Shown here piece after piece: positions 23,748-32,301 of a stretch of 46,692 nucleotides of DNA (within the stretch, counting starts at the first letter, position 1; each line of letters begins with the position of its first letter). Made by a program: the position numbers and the translations under genes. This stretch comes from 4572-123 sp002084545 (lineage in GTDB: Bacteria; Desulfobacterota; Desulfobacteria; Desulfobacterales; 4572-123). The stretch covers positions 1-46,692 of the forward strand of contig JAOZSJ010000016.1 of assembly GCA_029939715.1 (NCBI GenBank), read 5' to 3'. The notes beneath the pieces were generated by a model. The model did not search any database, was not told where the DNA came from, and saw only the letters and a list, made by a program, of their open reading frames with translations.

Positions 23748-25187
23748 ATGGCAAATTCAACCGATATTGATTTTCAAACGATGGATCCGGACCCCAGGCC
23801 CCGTGATGAGTGCGGTCTGTTCGGTATCTTCGATCATCCGGAAGCGGCCCAGCTTACCTACTTCGGATTATATGCCCTGCAGCACCGGGGCCAGGAAAGT
23901 ACGGGAATTGCGGTTGCCGGGGACCAGGAAATACTCGCCCACAAAGGCATGGGACTGGTGAGTGATGTGTATGACATGCCCCATCTGGATCAACTTGGCG
24001 GTGGAAGCGCCGTGGGGCATGTCCGCTATTCCACCACCGGAAGCTCCATTCTGACCAATGCCCAGCCGTTTGTGGTACACCATAAGCACCGCTCCTATGC
24101 CGTGGCCCATAACGGTAACCTGGTCAATGCCCACAGTTTAAAAGATGAACTGGAAGAAGCCGGCTCGATCTTTCAAACAACCATGGACAGTGAAGTTATC
24201 CTGCATCTTCTGGTAAAAAATCTGCATTACGGATTTGAACGCTCTCTGCTGGCCACGGTGGCCCGGCTCAAGGGCGCTTTTTCTTTTATCCTGCTCACCA
24301 GCCAGGGGGAAGTCATCGGAATCAAGGACCCATGCGGATTCAGGCCCCTTTGCCTGGGAAAACTCAACGATACCTATGTGCTGGCTTCCGAGACCTGCGC
24401 CCTGGACCTGGTTCAGGCCAAATTCGTGCGCGAACTCGACCCGGGTGAAATCGTCATCATCAGCAAAAACGGCGTCAAAAGCCTGAAAACACAGGCTGCA
24501 CCCACCCGCAGTTTCTGTATATTTGAATTTATCTATTTTGCCAGACCCGACAGCACATTTTTCGGACAAAACGTTTATCTGGCCCGCAAAGCTAACGGTC
24601 GCCGCCTGGCCCGGGAGGCCCCGGTGGATGCCGATCTTGTCATGCCCTTTCCGGATTCGGGTTCCTATGCCGCCGTCGGATATTCCCAGGAATCTGGAAT
24701 CCCCTATGAAATGGGGATGATCCGCAACCATTATGTGGGCCGGACCTTTATTCAGCCCACTCAGAGTATGCGCGATTTCAGCGTACGGGTGAAACTGAAC
24801 CCTGTCAAAGAGCTTTTAAAGGGAAAAGACATCATTATTATCGAGGATTCCATCATCCGCGGCACAACTGCCAAAAGCAGGGTCAAAACGCTTCGCGATC
24901 TGGGCGTAAAACGGGTCCACATGCGCGTCAGCGGTCCGGCCCACCGATTCCCCTGCCACTACGGGATCGATTTTTCCACCCGTGGAGAACTGATTGCCGC
25001 CAACAAGTCCATTAAAGAGATGACCGATTTCCTGGGACTTGATTCCCTGCATTATCTCAGCATCGAAGGTCTTCTGGAATCCACCGGCATTAAAGATCCT
25101 GAAAACAACTTCTGCCGGGCCTGCTTTGATGGATCCTATCCGGTTGAATTTGATGCATCGGTGACCAGAAATTGCATGGATACCTGA
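23748..25187 (+). CDS. purF: Amidophosphoribosyltransferase
   Basis: This 479-residue enzyme catalyses the first step of purine synthesis: PRPP plus glutamine to phosphoribosylamine. A 22-residue propeptide precedes the nucleophile in DECGLFGIFDHPEAA (Cys23). The class II amidotransferase domain follows (YALQHRGQESTGIAV, GHVRYSTTGSS, AHNGNLVN). The phosphoribosyltransferase domain has the PRPP loop DIIIIEDSIIRGTTAK. Cysteines in the middle and the C-terminal NFCRACFDGSYPVEF match the oxygen-sensitive [4Fe-4S] type known from B. subtilis, processed at the propeptide. AGGAG sits 11 bases before the start. It continues the carAB run, which makes it a plausible member of the same nitrogen-controlled transcript. 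Confidence 0.95.
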   Translation: MANSTDIDFQTMDPDPRPRDECGLFGIFDHPEAAQLTYFGLYALQHRGQESTGIAVAGDQEILAHKGMGLVSDVYDMPHLDQLGGGSAVGHVRYSTTGSSILTNAQPFVVHHKHRSYAVAHNGNLVNAHSLKDELEEAGSIFQTTMDSEVILHLLVKNLHYGFERSLLATVARLKGAFSFILLTSQGEVIGIKDPCGFRPLCLGKLNDTYVLASETCALDLVQAKFVRELDPGEIVIISKNGVKSLKTQAAPTRSFCIFEFIYFARPDSTFFGQNVYLARKANGRRLAREAPVDADLVMPFPDSGSYAAVGYSQESGIPYEMGMIRNHYVGRTFIQPTQSMRDFSVRVKLNPVKELLKGKDIIIIEDSIIRGTTAKSRVKTLRDLGVKRVHMRVSGPAHRFPCHYGIDFSTRGELIAANKSIKEMTDFLGLDSLHYLSIEGLLESTGIKDPENNFCRACFDGSYPVEFDASVTRNCMDT

Positions 25188-25213
25188 CCCTCTGCTTCCA
25201 TGGTAGATATTAT

Positions 25214-25242
25214 TTGCATCTATTGTAAAATTATGGTTATAT
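25214..25242 (+). promoter_or_regulatory. Possible promoter ahead of the cyclic-nucleotide-binding gene
   Basis: TTGCAT (25214-25219) and TTATAT (25237-25242) are spaced by 17 bases in the 85-bp gap after purF. They point to the small gene at 25273. This would separate it from the nitrogen operon, although read-through cannot be excluded. Confidence 0.35.
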
Positions 25243-25272
25243 TCTAGTTTCATTTCTTATTGAGAGGCAATA

Positions 25273-25785
25273 ATGATCGAGTCTAAATTTCTAAAAGACA
25301 ATCTGCAGAACATCCAGAAGCTGATGGATCTTGCCCCTTTAAAGAGCTTTGAAACCAAAAGCCTGCGCCAGTTGCTCCAGCTCAGCAAAATAAGAGAGTA
25401 TGAAGACAGCGAACGTATTATCATGGAGGGCGCCGCCGATCCCTGGCTCTATTTTATACTATCGGGCAGGGTGCGGATTAAAAAGGAAGGTGTAACCATC
25501 GGGGTCCTGGACAAGGTGGGTGAGTTTTTCGGGGAAATGCGTATCCTGGACGGATTGCACCGGTCCGCATCAGTATTCGCGGAAGGCAAGACCGTCTGCC
25601 TGGCCGTGGACACTTCAGCCACCGGCCGGCTGGCATCGGATGACGAACGGGCCAACTTCCTTCTGCTGCTTTACCGAATGTTTTCCGAATATATCTCCTT
25701 CCGGCTGCGCCTTACCAACGAAGAACTGATCAAGGCCAAAAAAAAAGCCGCCCGGCTGGCAAAAAAACTAAATGAAAACAAATAA
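25273..25785 (+). CDS. Cyclic-nucleotide-binding (Crp-like) domain protein without DNA-binding domain
   Basis: This 170-residue protein has one cNMP-binding beta-barrel (about residues 20-140). It shows the typical EDSERIIMEGAADPWLYFILSGRVRI, VGEFFGEMRIL (the FGE phosphate-binding cassette) and LHRSASVFAEG with Arg-Ser-Ala. In Crp the cNMP barrel is followed by a helix-turn-helix; here only a lysine-rich helix (EELIKAKKKAARLAKKL) follows. It therefore cannot act alone as a DNA-binding regulator and is more likely a sensor or adaptor. It overlaps the radical SAM gene downstream by 14 bp, so the two are probably translated together and work together. The ligand is unknown. Confidence 0.75.
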   Translation: MIESKFLKDNLQNIQKLMDLAPLKSFETKSLRQLLQLSKIREYEDSERIIMEGAADPWLYFILSGRVRIKKEGVTIGVLDKVGEFFGEMRILDGLHRSASVFAEGKTVCLAVDTSATGRLASDDERANFLLLLYRMFSEYISFRLRLTNEELIKAKKKAARLAKKLNENK

Positions 25786-26791
25786 AACCGTCGCCTTTTC
25801 CAGAAATGCCACCAATGTTTTTTTCCATATTCTGACAAGTTGCAACCTCAAGTGCCGCCACTGCTATATCAACCCGGACCAGCACGGCAAAAATACCCTG
25901 GGCCTTGACACCATAAAAAAATGGCTGGCTGTTTTTGCACAACCCGATCACATGACCAATGTCATCTTTTTAGGCGGTGAACCAACTTTGCACCCGGACC
26001 TTGCAACCTGCGTCAGGCATGCCCGGAACCTGGGATACGGCTCAATCACCATCGACACCAACGGATATCTGTTTCATGATATTTTAAATCAAGTAACCCC
26101 GGACGAGGTGGACTATTTCAGTTTCAGCCTTGACGGCGCCACTGCGCCCACCAACGATTCCATCAGGGGCAGGGGGTGTTATGATCAATGCCTTAAAGGT
26201 ATCAGACAGGCTGTTGCCAGGGGTTTTAACACCAGTTTGATCTATACGGTAAGCACGGCCAACCTGCACGAACTGGAGATGATGGTGCCGCTTTTAAAAG
26301 AGCTTGAAATCCATCGCTTTTTTATACAGGTTATCGGCCTCCGGGGTAAATCCGCCACGGGCACCCTGACGTCGGACCCATCACAAAGCCCCCAGGTAAC
26401 AAGTGCCCAATGGATGGAAATGATACCCGGCGTGGCGGAAAAAGCAGCCGGTCTCGGAATCACCGTGACCTACCCCAAGGTATTTCTAAAGGCGGATGAA
26501 CCATTTGAATGCGCCGGACTGGCGGCAAAGAATTTCTTTATTTTTCCCAACGGCAGGGTGTACCGCTGCCCCCTGTGTGAGGATTTCCCGCTCCATCAGT
26601 TCGAATTCAGGCAGGATAAACTGGTGGAAATGGGCAAGATTAATGAAAAAGACCTGTTTCAGCTTTCCATACCGGAAGGCTGTGTCATGAACAAAATTAT
26701 TCAGCCCGACAACCTGGACTACGACCCTGACGGGACCCCGGAGTATAAGATTGCCTGCTGCCTTCTAAAAGAGGAGATCACCCCCGCCTGA
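25772..26791 (+). CDS. Radical SAM protein with SPASM-like C-terminal cysteines
   Basis: This is a 339-residue radical SAM enzyme. The CxxxCxxC site is in SCNLKCRHCYINPDQHG (about residues 24-40). The SAM-binding GGEPTLHPDL and TIDTNGYL motifs follow, with SFSLDGA in the barrel. C-terminal cysteines in the segments PFECAGL, RVYRCPLCED, EGCVMN and IACCLLK look like a SPASM/Twitch-type auxiliary Fe-S region. The family includes peptide-modifying enzymes and anaerobic sulfatase maturases, but no peptide substrate gene is visible here, so I give no specific reaction. It overlaps the cNMP-binding gene by 14 bp. Its stop directly abuts the stop of the convergent YchF-like gene. Confidence 0.82.
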   Translation: MKTNKTVAFSRNATNVFFHILTSCNLKCRHCYINPDQHGKNTLGLDTIKKWLAVFAQPDHMTNVIFLGGEPTLHPDLATCVRHARNLGYGSITIDTNGYLFHDILNQVTPDEVDYFSFSLDGATAPTNDSIRGRGCYDQCLKGIRQAVARGFNTSLIYTVSTANLHELEMMVPLLKELEIHRFFIQVIGLRGKSATGTLTSDPSQSPQVTSAQWMEMIPGVAEKAAGLGITVTYPKVFLKADEPFECAGLAAKNFFIFPNGRVYRCPLCEDFPLHQFEFRQDKLVEMGKINEKDLFQLSIPEGCVMNKIIQPDNLDYDPDGTPEYKIACCLLKEEITPA

Positions 26792-27826
26792 TCACACATT
26801 AAAGCGGAAATTAATGATATCACCGTCCTTTACAAGGTAGGTTTTGCCTTCCAGGCGCACCGTTCCGCGGCTGCGGGCCTCCTTGTAGGTCTTTGCCTCC
26901 ATCAGGTCGTCATAATAAAGCACTTCGGCCCTGATAAATCCTTTTTTGATATCCGAATGGATCACCTCGGCCGCATCAAGGGCCTGGGTGCCCGCGGCTA
27001 TGGTCCAGGCCCGGACTTCATCTTCACCCACTGTAAAAAACGAGATAAGTCCCAGGATATCGTATGATTTTAAAATCACCCGATCCATGGCCGATGCCGT
27101 AATCTCGAATTCAGCCAGAAATTCGGCCGCATCCTCATCCGACATCTGGGCCAGCTCCTGTTCCAGCTTACCCCGGATCACCATACAGTTTTCCTGCTCT
27201 ATCAACGCACCGGCCGCCGGCATGGCATCGTCGTCATCCTCATTGTTGAACAGCACCAGCATGGGCTTGCCGCTGACAAAGGCAAATCCCCGCAGCACCG
27301 GGGCCGATGCCAGTTCCGGAATTTTTCGTAGCGGTATTTCGTTTTCAAGATGCTCAAGGCACTCGGCCAGCCGGGCCGCCTCTTCGCCGTCCACACTTTT
27401 TCCCCGTCTTTTATCCAGTTCGATTCGCTCCAGGCGCTTTTCAACAACCACCAGATCCGCCAGGATAAGGTCCTGATCCAGACGCTGGAAATCTTCCGCG
27501 GGGGTCGGATTTTCATAGCCGTAACCCCCGAAATTACGGACCACATGAATCAGGGCATCACAGTCCCTGACCGGAGTCCAGAAGTTCTGGTCTTTCTGCC
27601 GATCATTGCCATGACCCTTGACCCCCGGCAGAAAATATTCCACCTGGGCATAGATGGTTTTTTTGGGCTTGTACATCCCGCTTAAGATATCCACCCGTTC
27701 ATCCGGCACTTTGATGGTGCCGATCCGGTCCTGGTCCCTGGCTCCTCCCGGGGTGGTATTCATGGTCAGGGCTTCAAAAACAGTAGCTTTGCCAACCCCC
27801 TCAAGGCCGATAATTCCCATTTTCAT
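26792..27826 (-). CDS. YchF-like TGS-domain NTPase with degenerate P-loop
   Basis: This 344-residue protein has the C-terminal TGS signature of YchF/Obg-like ATPases (EARSRGTVRLEGKTYLV, then GDIINFRFNV), FIRAEV, and the LISFFTVGEDEVRAWTI segment. YchF is a ribosome-associated ATPase in the Obg family. The G-domain is abnormal. The Walker A reads GLEGVGKAT, with Ala where Ser/Thr should follow Lys. The usual DxxG switch is replaced by YFLPGVKG, and the base-recognition region reads LFNNED. It is shorter than standard YchF (about 363). It is therefore probably a divergent paralogue rather than the housekeeping gene, perhaps with little or no NTP hydrolysis. A GGGGAG site precedes the start. It abuts the radical SAM gene convergently. 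Confidence 0.8.
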   Translation of the reverse strand: MKMGIIGLEGVGKATVFEALTMNTTPGGARDQDRIGTIKVPDERVDILSGMYKPKKTIYAQVEYFLPGVKGHGNDRQKDQNFWTPVRDCDALIHVVRNFGGYGYENPTPAEDFQRLDQDLILADLVVVEKRLERIELDKRRGKSVDGEEAARLAECLEHLENEIPLRKIPELASAPVLRGFAFVSGKPMLVLFNNEDDDDAMPAAGALIEQENCMVIRGKLEQELAQMSDEDAAEFLAEFEITASAMDRVILKSYDILGLISFFTVGEDEVRAWTIAAGTQALDAAEVIHSDIKKGFIRAEVLYYDDLMEAKTYKEARSRGTVRLEGKTYLVKDGDIINFRFNV

Positions 27827-28290
27827 AAACTATATTCTCCCCTCGATAGCGCAAAAAATATCGATGATTCAAATTGCTGAAAACAAAAAGTACACCAGTC
27901 CAGCCAGCCTAAAAGAACGGGCTCCATAAAACAAGACAAAATTGGCGAACGCTTCATCCGAACAATTTACACCGCCCCAAACCAATGCACCCGTTTCATA
28001 CAGGAAACAGAACTACCGGAACCATTTTTGACAGTATTTACAGGCACGGCAGGAGCTTTTTCTGCAAGGACTAAGGGAGATCTTTGGGAAGGACAGATCG
28101 CCCGAAATAGGCCTGCGTTCAATTTTTGAAAGCAATATGCAAGAAATAGCGATGTGGCGAAAAGAGACGAGGCACTTATTCTACAATTCAAGGTTTGACG
28201 CCGGGCATTGACCCCGGGCATGGCATCGGTCACCCTGACCCTATGCCGCACCTGGGGTAATGACTGTCCCGGGAGCAGATGCATTTCAGT
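27827..28290. other. 464-bp intergenic region
   Basis: The region lies between two leftward genes: downstream of the DUF4340 gene and upstream of the YchF-like gene. It holds a 60-codon conserved-looking open stretch on the plus strand (28032-28211, listed separately) and a GGTCA/TGACC inverted repeat at about 28230. A 105-codon minus-strand frame across 27967-28284 shows no family motif and is not supported as a gene. Confidence 0.45.
28032..28211 (+). other. Unassigned 60-codon open stretch, possible gene fragment or dispersed repeat
   Basis: After an in-frame TGA at 28029-28031, the plus strand is open for 59 residues. It reads smoothly as helical protein: QYLQARQELFLQGLREIFG, then PEIGLRSIFESNMQEIAM, then WRKETRHLFYNSRF. 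The only ATG with room is internal at 28137, leaving 24 residues, and no ribosome-binding site is obvious. It could be the tail of a lost gene or a copy of an intergenic repeat of the kind common in Desulfobacterales. I do not recognise a family. Confidence 0.3.
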
Positions 28291-29268
28291 TTACGGTGTC
28301 TTTTTCATCAGGCTGTCCGGATCCTTCATAATCCTGTCCGCGGACCATTTGGACAAAATAAAAGGATAATCGTTATCGGATGAAACGGCCGGGAATTCAT
28401 TGTCTTCCTTATTCGATTTTGCAAAAATCTTCAGCACATGCTTTTGATCACCTTCCAGCGTCAGCGTGTAAACAGGCGCGGTAAAGGCCTCTTTGGGCTT
28501 TGCCTCGATAAAATGATCGCATTTAAGGTCCTTGAGACCGGACAAGAAGGCTTCGATGGTTTTCTGACCGGCGATTTTACCGTCACTGTTTTTCCAGACC
28601 ACGGTTTTCGAATCTGTTTTGTCAGCCGCACCGGTTGTACCGCTTTTTGTTTTATCCCCCTTGGTTTCGGCAGTGACGGTTTCCCGGGTCAGTACCGCTG
28701 TTTTATCCTTTTGGGCAAGGGTAATCCGGGTAAGTTTTTCAGGGTGAACCGCCAATACGGTCTTATCCCGCAGATCATCGAGCTGCAGGTCAAAACTGTT
28801 GCGAAGACTGCCGCCGGCGTGATAAACCCGCGAATCTCCGGCAACCATCACAAAGGTATGCCGATACGAGGATGAGATCTTGCCCAGGTAGATATCCCGG
28901 CATAGCTTGTCACCGATCCAGGCTTTTACGCCGATCCGATTATCCGCATCCAGATCATAACGCGGATAATTTTTAGATTCCGAAATCAGGGCGGCCACGG
29001 AAAATTCAGCAATGCTCTCCGCCAGGCCCTTGATCTTGCCCGCATCGGCCGGGTAGTCTTTTTCCCCAACCACCCAGTTGTCCCCTTTTTTCACCAGGTT
29101 CAGGGTGTTGCCGGCATGGCTGATCGCTATTTTCGAGATATCAGCCGCTTTGACACTGGCTATGGTCGGCAGCTGGTAAAGACGCCGATCTGTTTTTCGA
29201 AGCACCAGATAAAACGAGATGGCCACGATCAGGGCCGCCAGAACAACATATTCCATCTTTATTTTCAT
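28291..29268 (-). CDS. DUF4340 domain-containing protein
   Basis: This 325-residue protein has one N-terminal membrane anchor (MEYVVLAALIVAISFYLVL, residues 5-23). A soluble domain follows with KAADISKIAISHAGNTLNLVKKGDNWVV, which is the DUF4340 pattern, and a charged low-complexity linker around residue 215. It would sit outside the membrane. It is the last gene of a leftward operon that also encodes an ABC ATPase, an ABC-2 permease and a GldG-type protein. DUF4340 genes are regularly found in exactly this arrangement. The transport substrate is not known. A GAGGTG ribosome-binding site precedes the ATG. Confidence 0.82.
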   Translation of the reverse strand: MKIKMEYVVLAALIVAISFYLVLRKTDRRLYQLPTIASVKAADISKIAISHAGNTLNLVKKGDNWVVGEKDYPADAGKIKGLAESIAEFSVAALISESKNYPRYDLDADNRIGVKAWIGDKLCRDIYLGKISSSYRHTFVMVAGDSRVYHAGGSLRNSFDLQLDDLRDKTVLAVHPEKLTRITLAQKDKTAVLTRETVTAETKGDKTKSGTTGAADKTDSKTVVWKNSDGKIAGQKTIEAFLSGLKDLKCDHFIEAKPKEAFTAPVYTLTLEGDQKHVLKIFAKSNKEDNEFPAVSSDNDYPFILSKWSADRIMKDPDSLMKKTP

Positions 29269-29338
29269 TGTTACACCTCACCGGGCCCGGGCCATCCACA
29301 TCCATGCGCATCCACCCGGCACCCTTAAAAAATAACGA

Positions 29339-31546
29339 TTATGCCATAAACATCGACTGAATCCGTTTTTTCCGGCCATGCCGGCGCAACCAGACCAGGA
29401 GGCCGAAAATCACCACCAGAACAGGCAACCCGGCGATATTAGCGGTCTTTACCAGGGTCTTTGCCGCGGCCCCTGTTTCATCAATAGGATTGAATGTCTG
29501 CTGCTTACTGCGCAGCTTTGCAATACCCGCCTGACCGTTCAGGTAGTCCAGCACATTCATCACCATGATGTCATTGGGACTTCGCCCGCCCGGATCCATG
29601 ATATTGTCCCGGATGATCTCCGTGGAGCCGATGATAAACAAATGGCCGGACTTCCCCTTTTCGATCACATTGCCCTTTTCCGTGATCCGTGACGGCACTT
29701 TGGCACGATCCCCGGTCTGCTCGGCATTCTGATCGGAAGCGCTCTTTTTCAGATCTTTCTCTTTTTTCTCCTTCACCGGTTTTTCAGGAATTGGTTTTCC
29801 CGCAAAATAACTGGGGAATTCACCATTAATCATATAGGCCAGGGGATAACTTTTTCGCTCCTGGTCCGGTCCCGGCGGATGCAGGAACCTCGGGTCGAAA
29901 TTGATCTGCTTTTTCATCAGCCAGGATCGATCCGACGAGGCAAACAAAGGTTGTGCGGACAAATCAGCCGCCTTTATTTTTGCCGCATCCAGAATTACCG
30001 GTGCCGCCTTGATGGTCACCAGCCCCTTGATATTGTCCATGACGGCCAATTTATGATTAATATGGATGTTTTTGATAACCGGGGCATAATAAATAGGCCG
30101 CTCACCACCGCCCATTGCCTTGGGAAGCCGCTGCTTATAACAATTTTCATCCATGACAACGGCCGGCTGAACCGTTACACCATAATGCGCCAGCAGTTTT
30201 TCCAATCCTGATTTAAGCGGGACGAACCCCATGGGCGCTGTCTGCAGATACGCCTGCTGCTGCGGCTGTACCTCCTTGAGGGGATCTAAAAAGATCGCCA
30301 GAGATTTCCCTTTCATGAGAAACTGATCAATCTGGAACAGGTCATAGTCGGAAAATGTTTTCGAGGGTCCGGGGATCACCAGGCAGTCAAAGCTGTCGGG
30401 AATACCATCTGCCTTGATGTTGATTGCTTTTAAAGAATAGTTCTGCCCGGCCTGGGTCCGGAAGCTGTTAAAGGACGCCTGCCGCGGGTTCATGGGGTTT
30501 GCCCGGCTGTCGCCCATAATGGGCAGACTGCCGACATCGGTAAGGACCCCGATACGACGGTTGATATCGATAAGCGATTCCATATTTGCACTGATGACCT
30601 CTTTCAGGGTTTTTTCATCGGCCAACTGGTACAGAGTCCCGAAAAACGAATTTTTGATCACCTGCAAAACAGGAATGGTTACGGATCTATTGCCATACGC
30701 CATCACCATCCCGATGGCCCCGCTGCCGGTACGGATGCCTTCTTTGGGAATGTCAGGCCAGTTCAGACGCATGATCTTGTTTTGATCAATCTCTTTTTCA
30801 AGTGTTGTATCCGTGGCCGGATCCAGATATGTAAAATCCAGTTTCCCATAACTTTGCCGGTTTAAATCCCGGACAATTCCTTTGACTTTTTCGGGCAGCT
30901 GCCCGAGTTCTTTGATCTGCATGATCGGCGCCACCTGCTTGAGCGAGGTGGACATGTATAACCGAACATGAATCTTGTCTGTTAAGGCCAGAAGCGCACT
31001 GACCTTATTGTTGAGTTTTCTCATGGCCATGGTCAGCCGGTATTCGAGTCCGTCGGTGCTGGTGATGGCATCCACCCGCTCCAGCTGATCGCCGTGAATG
31101 ATCACCAGTCCCATATAGGCTTTCTGGAATTTCACTTCGTCTTTTTCCACCGCCTGAACCTGAATCGGGTTGATCCCGTAATCTTTGGCCAGCGTCTGGT
31201 TCTCCGTTGCATCCTTTCCAAGATCCCCCTGATCCGGGCTCACATCATAGAACCGATAATTAAAAAAATGGTTGGCAGAGGCCCCGTATTCAGCCATCAG
31301 GTCTCTCAGGTACCGCTCCGTACCGTTATGCGGGGCCGGCAGGTTCCGGGTAAAAAACACCTTGATGGTCATGGGTTCGGTGAGGGTGGCAACCACCTGA
31401 TGGCTCACCTCCGACAACGAATAGAGTTTGTTCCGGGTCAGATCAGCCCTGAAAAACAGCGTGAGACCGGCCACATTCAACAGCACCACCACCAGAAGAT
31501 AGACGATAAATTTGATATATTTTCTCGATGAATCGGTTATGCTCAT
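29339..31546 (-). CDS. GldG-family ABC transporter auxiliary protein
   Basis: This 735-residue protein has an N-terminal membrane helix (FIVYLLVVVLLNVAGLTLFF). A large extracytoplasmic part follows, of the 'ABC-type uncharacterised transport system' (GldG) family, with NKLYSLSEVSHQVVATL, TIKVFFTRNLP, LVIPGPSKTFSDYDLFQIDQF and FLDPLKEVQ. A lysine/glutamate-rich low-complexity linker lies near residue 600. A second membrane helix sits at the C-terminus (ANIAGLPVLVVIFGLLVWLRR), followed by a basic tail. In Bacteroidetes GldG supports gliding and secretion; in other phyla the same genes exist without gliding and their job is unknown. It lies between the permease gene (49 bp away) and the DUF4340 gene (70 bp). 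Confidence 0.83.
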   Translation of the reverse strand: MSITDSSRKYIKFIVYLLVVVLLNVAGLTLFFRADLTRNKLYSLSEVSHQVVATLTEPMTIKVFFTRNLPAPHNGTERYLRDLMAEYGASANHFFNYRFYDVSPDQGDLGKDATENQTLAKDYGINPIQVQAVEKDEVKFQKAYMGLVIIHGDQLERVDAITSTDGLEYRLTMAMRKLNNKVSALLALTDKIHVRLYMSTSLKQVAPIMQIKELGQLPEKVKGIVRDLNRQSYGKLDFTYLDPATDTTLEKEIDQNKIMRLNWPDIPKEGIRTGSGAIGMVMAYGNRSVTIPVLQVIKNSFFGTLYQLADEKTLKEVISANMESLIDINRRIGVLTDVGSLPIMGDSRANPMNPRQASFNSFRTQAGQNYSLKAINIKADGIPDSFDCLVIPGPSKTFSDYDLFQIDQFLMKGKSLAIFLDPLKEVQPQQQAYLQTAPMGFVPLKSGLEKLLAHYGVTVQPAVVMDENCYKQRLPKAMGGGERPIYYAPVIKNIHINHKLAVMDNIKGLVTIKAAPVILDAAKIKAADLSAQPLFASSDRSWLMKKQINFDPRFLHPPGPDQERKSYPLAYMINGEFPSYFAGKPIPEKPVKEKKEKDLKKSASDQNAEQTGDRAKVPSRITEKGNVIEKGKSGHLFIIGSTEIIRDNIMDPGGRSPNDIMVMNVLDYLNGQAGIAKLRSKQQTFNPIDETGAAAKTLVKTANIAGLPVLVVIFGLLVWLRRHGRKKRIQSMFMA

Positions 31547-31595
31547 ATCTTACTCCTGCACTTTCCTGTTATTACGCAGCGATAAAAAACAATGC

Positions 31596-32300
31596 CTAGT
31601 CCCTTTCCTGAACAGACAGATGGGTCCCATACAGACCGACAAAGATCACGCTCAGAAAATACAACAGATCCCGCGAATCAATCACCCCTTTGGCAATGGT
31701 TTTAAAGTGCCCGTTGACGCCCAGATAGCTAACAACACCCAGGAGGCGGCTGGGCAGAAAAAAGAGCACCTGATCAAGGAGGGTCAGGGTAAAACAGATG
31801 GCCATGGCGATAATAAACGCCACGATCTGGTTACGCGTAAGGGACGAGGCCAAAAGGCCCACCGCACAAAAGGCGCCGCCCAGCAGCAATGCCCCCATAT
31901 ATCCGCCGGCTACAGGCCCCCAGTCCAGAGCGCCCAGCAGCGACAGGGTAACCGGATAGGCCAGGGTCGGTACCAGCATGGCCCCTACAAATAATGTACC
32001 GGCCAGAAATTTGCCCAGCACCACCTGCCCCACGGTCACCGGCATGGTCAGCAGCATCTCGTAAGACCCCACATTCAATTCTTCGGCGAACAGCCGCATG
32101 GTCACCGCCGGCACCACAAAGGAAAAGATCAGGGGCAGAAGAGAAAAAAAGTTTCGAAGGCTGGCCTGGTTATAGATAAAAAAAGTGGAAAAAAAGAACC
32201 ACCCGGTCACCACCAGAAATATCGATATGACGATATAGGCAACCGGAGAAATAAAATAGGTATAAAACTCCTTTTTGAATATCTGCAATACCTGCTGCAT
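31596..32300 (-). CDS. ABC-2 type transporter permease (GldF-like)
   Basis: This integral membrane protein of 234 residues has about six hydrophobic segments (for example ISPVAYIVISIFLVVTGWFF, LLPLIFSFVVPAVTMRLFA and NQIVAFIIAMAICFTLTL). The motif VTMRLFAEELNVGSYEMLLTMPV, with TVGQVVLGKF after it, is typical of ABC-2 permeases of the GldF/NosY kind. I use the ATG at 32300. It starts one base after the stop of the ATPase gene and begins MQQVLQIFKKEFYTYF, a usual start for this family. An upstream extension would run into the ATPase gene. It pairs with that ATPase to form the transporter core. Confidence 0.86.
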   Translation of the reverse strand: MQQVLQIFKKEFYTYFISPVAYIVISIFLVVTGWFFFSTFFIYNQASLRNFFSLLPLIFSFVVPAVTMRLFAEELNVGSYEMLLTMPVTVGQVVLGKFLAGTLFVGAMLVPTLAYPVTLSLLGALDWGPVAGGYMGALLLGGAFCAVGLLASSLTRNQIVAFIIAMAICFTLTLLDQVLFFLPSRLLGVVSYLGVNGHFKTIAKGVIDSRDLLYFLSVIFVGLYGTHLSVQERD

Positions 32301-32301
32301 A

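Noticed and set aside
27967..28284. 105-codon open frame on the minus strand between the DUF4340 and YchF-like genes
   Set aside because: No family motif or ribosome-binding site, rich in Arg/Ser/Pro in the manner of antisense frames, and it lies opposite a better-looking plus-strand stretch.
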